The notes below the pieces were generated by a model that saw only the letters and a program-made list of their open reading frames with translations, made no database searches and was not told the DNA's origin. Below are positions 6,500 to 8,235 of a stretch of DNA of 8,235 bases, one piece after another. Origin of the DNA: Opitutia bacterium. Lineage in GTDB: Bacteria > Verrucomicrobiota > Verrucomicrobiia > Opitutales > Opitutaceae. Each line of letters opens with the position of its first letter. Position 1 is the stretch's first letter. The stretch lies in NCBI GenBank assembly GCA_025351035.1, contig JANXWT010000172.1, positions 1 to 8,235 on the forward strand. The letters are read 5' to 3'. A program made the translations under genes and the position numbers.

Positions 6500-6519
6500 G
6501 GCCCGCCTCACGGCGGGCC
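6500..6519. terminator. Stem-loop between convergent genes, shared terminator candidate
   Basis: GGCCCGCC (6500-6507) pairs perfectly with GGCGGGCC (6512-6519) around a TCAC loop. It lies 32 bp past the stop of the plus-strand membrane-protein gene and 2 bp past the stop of the minus-strand fumarase gene. On the plus strand it is followed by TGTTATTT, a moderate U-rich tail; on the minus strand no U-tract follows. It most plausibly ends the sigma-factor operon and may also block read-through from the other side. Confidence 0.6.
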
Positions 6520-6521
6520 TG

Positions 6522-8204
6522 TTATTTCTCCGCCACGCAGAGGCCGCAGATGTCGTAGAAGAAATCCGTGCCCTTGTCGTCGACGATGATGAACGCCGGG
6601 AAATCCTTCACCTCGATCTTCCACACAGCCTCCATGCCGAGCTCGGGATAATCGAGCACTTCGACCTTCGTGATGTTGTCCTGCGCAAGGATCGCCGCCG
6701 GGCCGCCGATGCTGCCGAGATAAAATCCGCCGTGCTGCTTGCACGCATCGGTCACGGCCTTGCTGCGATTGCCCTTCGCGAGCATCACGAGCGAGCCGCC
6801 GTGGGCTTGGAAAAGGCCGACGTAGCTGTCCATGCGCCCCGCTGTCGTCGGACCGAACGAGCCGGACGCGTAACCTGCGGGCGTCTTGGCCGGGCCAGCG
6901 TAATAGACCGGATGGTTCTTGATGTAGTCGGGCAAACCCAAACCGGCTTCGAGATGCTCCTTCAGTTTCGCGTGTGCGCTGTCGCGGGCGACAATCACCG
7001 TGCCCGTCAGCGAGACGCGCGTCGTCACCGGATGCTGCGAGAGTTCGGCGAGGATGTCTTTCATCGGCCGGTTCAGGTCGATGCGCACGAAATTGTCGTC
7101 CTTGAATGCCCGCGCTTCCGGCGAAATGAAACGGCCCGGGTTGGGCTCCATCTGCTCGAGAAAAATACCGTGCTTCGTGATCTTCGCCTTGATGTTGCGG
7201 TCGGCGCTGCACGACACACCCATGCCCACCGGGCAGCTGGCGCCGTGGCGCGGTAGCCGCACGACGCGCACGTCGAGCGCGAAATATTTTCCGCCGAACT
7301 GTGCGCCGATCTTCGCCTGCTGCGCGAGCTGCAGCACCTTGGCCTCCATTTGGATGTCGCGGAACGCGCGGCCGTGCTCGTTGCCCGTCGTCGGCAGCGC
7401 GTCGAGATACTTTGTCGTCGCGAGCTTCAGCACCTTCGTGCAGGCCTCGGCGCTCGTGCCGCCGATGACGAAGACTAGGTGATAAGGCGGGCACGCCGCC
7501 GTGCCGAGCAACTGCATCTTCTCGCCGAAGAACTTCTCCAGACTCTTCGGGTTGAGCAGCGCCTTGGATTCTTGGAACAGGAAGAGCTTGTTGGCCGAGC
7601 CGCCGCCCTTTGCCACGAACAGGAATTCATATTGGGCACCCTCTGTCGCCAGCAGATCGATTTGCGCCGGCAGGTTCGTGCCGGTGTTGACTTCCCGGAA
7701 CATGTCGAGCGGGGCAACCTGCGAGTAGCGCAGGTTCTCCTTCGTGTAGCACTCGTAAACGCCTTTCGCGATCGCCTCGGCGTCGTTCCCGCCGGTCCAG
7801 ACTTGCTGGCCCTTCTTGGCGAAAACCGCGCACGTGCCGGTGTCCTGGCACATCGGCAAAATGCCGCGCGCCGCGATTTCCGCGTTCTTCAACAGCGTCA
7901 GCGCGACATAGCGGTCATTGGCCGACGCCTCCGGGTCCTGCAAGATCGCCGCCACCTGCGCGAGGTGCTGCGGGCGGAGGAAAAAATTCGTGTCGTGAAA
8001 GGCCGCGTTGGCCAGAAAAGTCAGCGCCTCCGGCGTGATCTTCAGGATTTCGCGTCCTTCGAACGTCGCCGTGGAAACGCCTTCCTTCGAGAGCAGACGG
8101 TAGTCGGTTTCGTCCGGGCCGAGCGGCAGCGGGTCTTGATAGACAAAGGGCGGCGGCTCGGCCAACCAGCTCTTCCTGTTCCACGAATCCAAGGCGCTGC
8201 TCAA
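6522..8204 (-). CDS. fumA: Fumarate hydratase class I ([4Fe-4S], FumA-like); native 5' end missing
   Basis: This enzyme reversibly hydrates fumarate to malate in the TCA cycle, using an oxygen-sensitive [4Fe-4S] cluster. The protein resembles E. coli FumA along its whole length. Recognisable blocks are EILKITPEAL, NEHGRAFRD, AQFGGKYFA, RLPRHGASCPVGMGVSCSAD, YYAGPAKTP, GPTTAGRMDSYV and GGFYLGSIGGPAA. In 560-residue numbering the cluster ligands are Cys119 (ILPMCQDTGT), Cys238 (TAACPPYH) and Cys332 (GVSCSADRN), offset by 14 from E. coli Cys105, 224 and 318. The offset places the native start near residue 15, just before PPPFVYQ. The first 19 or so residues (MSSALDSWNRKSWLAEPPP) are the antisense reading of residues 201-220 of the same gene, because 8144-8235 is an inverted copy of 7521-7612. 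The ATG at 8204 is therefore not the real start, and only about 6522-8147 is trustworthy coding sequence. It is convergent with the sigma operon. Confidence 0.93.
   Translation of the reverse strand: MSSALDSWNRKSWLAEPPPFVYQDPLPLGPDETDYRLLSKEGVSTATFEGREILKITPEALTFLANAAFHDTNFFLRPQHLAQVAAILQDPEASANDRYVALTLLKNAEIAARGILPMCQDTGTCAVFAKKGQQVWTGGNDAEAIAKGVYECYTKENLRYSQVAPLDMFREVNTGTNLPAQIDLLATEGAQYEFLFVAKGGGSANKLFLFQESKALLNPKSLEKFFGEKMQLLGTAACPPYHLVFVIGGTSAEACTKVLKLATTKYLDALPTTGNEHGRAFRDIQMEAKVLQLAQQAKIGAQFGGKYFALDVRVVRLPRHGASCPVGMGVSCSADRNIKAKITKHGIFLEQMEPNPGRFISPEARAFKDDNFVRIDLNRPMKDILAELSQHPVTTRVSLTGTVIVARDSAHAKLKEHLEAGLGLPDYIKNHPVYYAGPAKTPAGYASGSFGPTTAGRMDSYVGLFQAHGGSLVMLAKGNRSKAVTDACKQHGGFYLGSIGGPAAILAQDNITKVEVLDYPELGMEAVWKIEVKDFPAFIIVDDKGTDFFYDICGLCVAEK
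7521..7612 (+). repeat. Inner arm of a 92-bp inverted repeat, inside the fumarase gene
   Basis: This segment is the native copy. Read on the minus strand it encodes fumarase residues 199-229 in the apparent numbering, around ANKLFLFQESKALLNPKSLE, and fits the family there. Its reverse complement recurs at 8144-8235 with two mismatches (7572 against 8184, and 7589 against 8167). The two arms are 531 bp apart. Confidence 0.95.
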
Positions 8205-8235
8205 CCCGAAGAGTCTGGAGAAGTTCTTCGGCGAG
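8144..8235 (-). repeat. Outer arm of the inverted repeat, running off the right edge
   Basis: All 92 last bases are the reverse complement of 7521-7612 except for two positions, both A in the native fumarase sense strand and C here. On the plus strand, 8146-8235 reads as an in-frame fumarase fragment with K-to-Q and Q-to-H changes. The repeat begins abruptly inside the codons for the native N-terminal PPFVYQ and continues to the last base shown, so its true length is unknown. A chimeric read, amplification fold-back or assembly error at a contig end is the simplest explanation. A real inverted partial duplication is possible. Confidence 0.95.

Noticed and set aside
6489..7256. Long plus-strand open frame of 255 codons antisense to the fumarase gene
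   Set aside because: It lies wholly opposite conserved fumarase codons, its product is His/Arg/Ala-rich with no recognisable motif, and GC-rich coding DNA commonly opens such antisense frames.
6508..7494. Minus-strand 328-codon frame overlapping the fumarase gene in another register
   Set aside because: Arg/His/Gly-rich translation without motifs, fully contained in the well-supported fumarase gene.
8146..8235. A second, plus-strand fumarase gene entering at the right edge
   Set aside because: The reading frame is fumarase-like but is an almost exact inverted copy of 7521-7612 and begins abruptly in mid-protein with no start. A fold-back artefact explains it more simply.
1..8235. CRISPR arrays, tRNA or rRNA genes, insertion sequences, phage or toxin-antitoxin modules
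   Set aside because: No regularly spaced repeats, cloverleaf-like segments, transposase motifs or small paired genes were seen. All coding space is taken by recognisable or operon-linked genes.

Overview
The window is a stretch of GC-rich bacterial chromosome. Its gene content is housekeeping and envelope-related, with no phage, transposon, CRISPR or RNA gene visible. The high GC content, the compact type IV pilus alignment-complex operon ending in a short secretin, and an ECF sigma factor followed by a membrane protein starting LLRLKRAERP-like all suggest a verrucomicrobial genome, possibly Opitutaceae. That assignment is inference from gene style; nothing in the window proves it.

Positions 1-2909 hold the 3' end of a plus-strand pilus assembly operon. 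It contains the last codons of an upstream gene (probably pilN-like), a PilO-like inner-membrane protein, a proline-rich periplasmic protein in the PilP position, and a PilQ-type outer-membrane secretin. The genes overlap by 4 bp or are 11 bp apart, and the unit closes with a textbook Rho-independent terminator at 2879-2909. Together they would form the inner-membrane to outer-membrane channel of a type IV pilus.

Positions 2910-3849 hold a minus-strand CPBP-family (CaaX-protease-like) membrane protein. It is bracketed by two dyads of the same form, TGTCAY-N7-RTGACA, at 2923-2941 and 3724-3742. The second sits inside a perfect 27-bp palindrome in the divergent intergenic region. Positions 3850-4884 encode a long-chain trans-polyprenyl diphosphate synthase, probably for the quinone side chain. 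Positions 4996-6467 encode an RpoE-like ECF sigma factor, translationally coupled to a single-pass membrane protein that is a candidate, non-canonical anti-sigma factor.

Positions 6522 to the right edge hold a minus-strand class I [4Fe-4S] fumarate hydratase of the TCA cycle, convergent with the sigma operon across a shared stem-loop. Its extreme N-terminus is not native. The last 92 bases of the window (8144-8235) are a near-perfect inverted copy of 7521-7612 inside the same gene, so the apparent start at 8204 lies in fold-back sequence. This looks most like a chimeric or misassembled contig end, and it is the most important caveat for anyone using the annotation.

I found no convincing new multi-gene system. 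The points most worth a second look are the fold-back at the right edge, the paired dyads around the CPBP gene, and the unusual sigma-factor partner.
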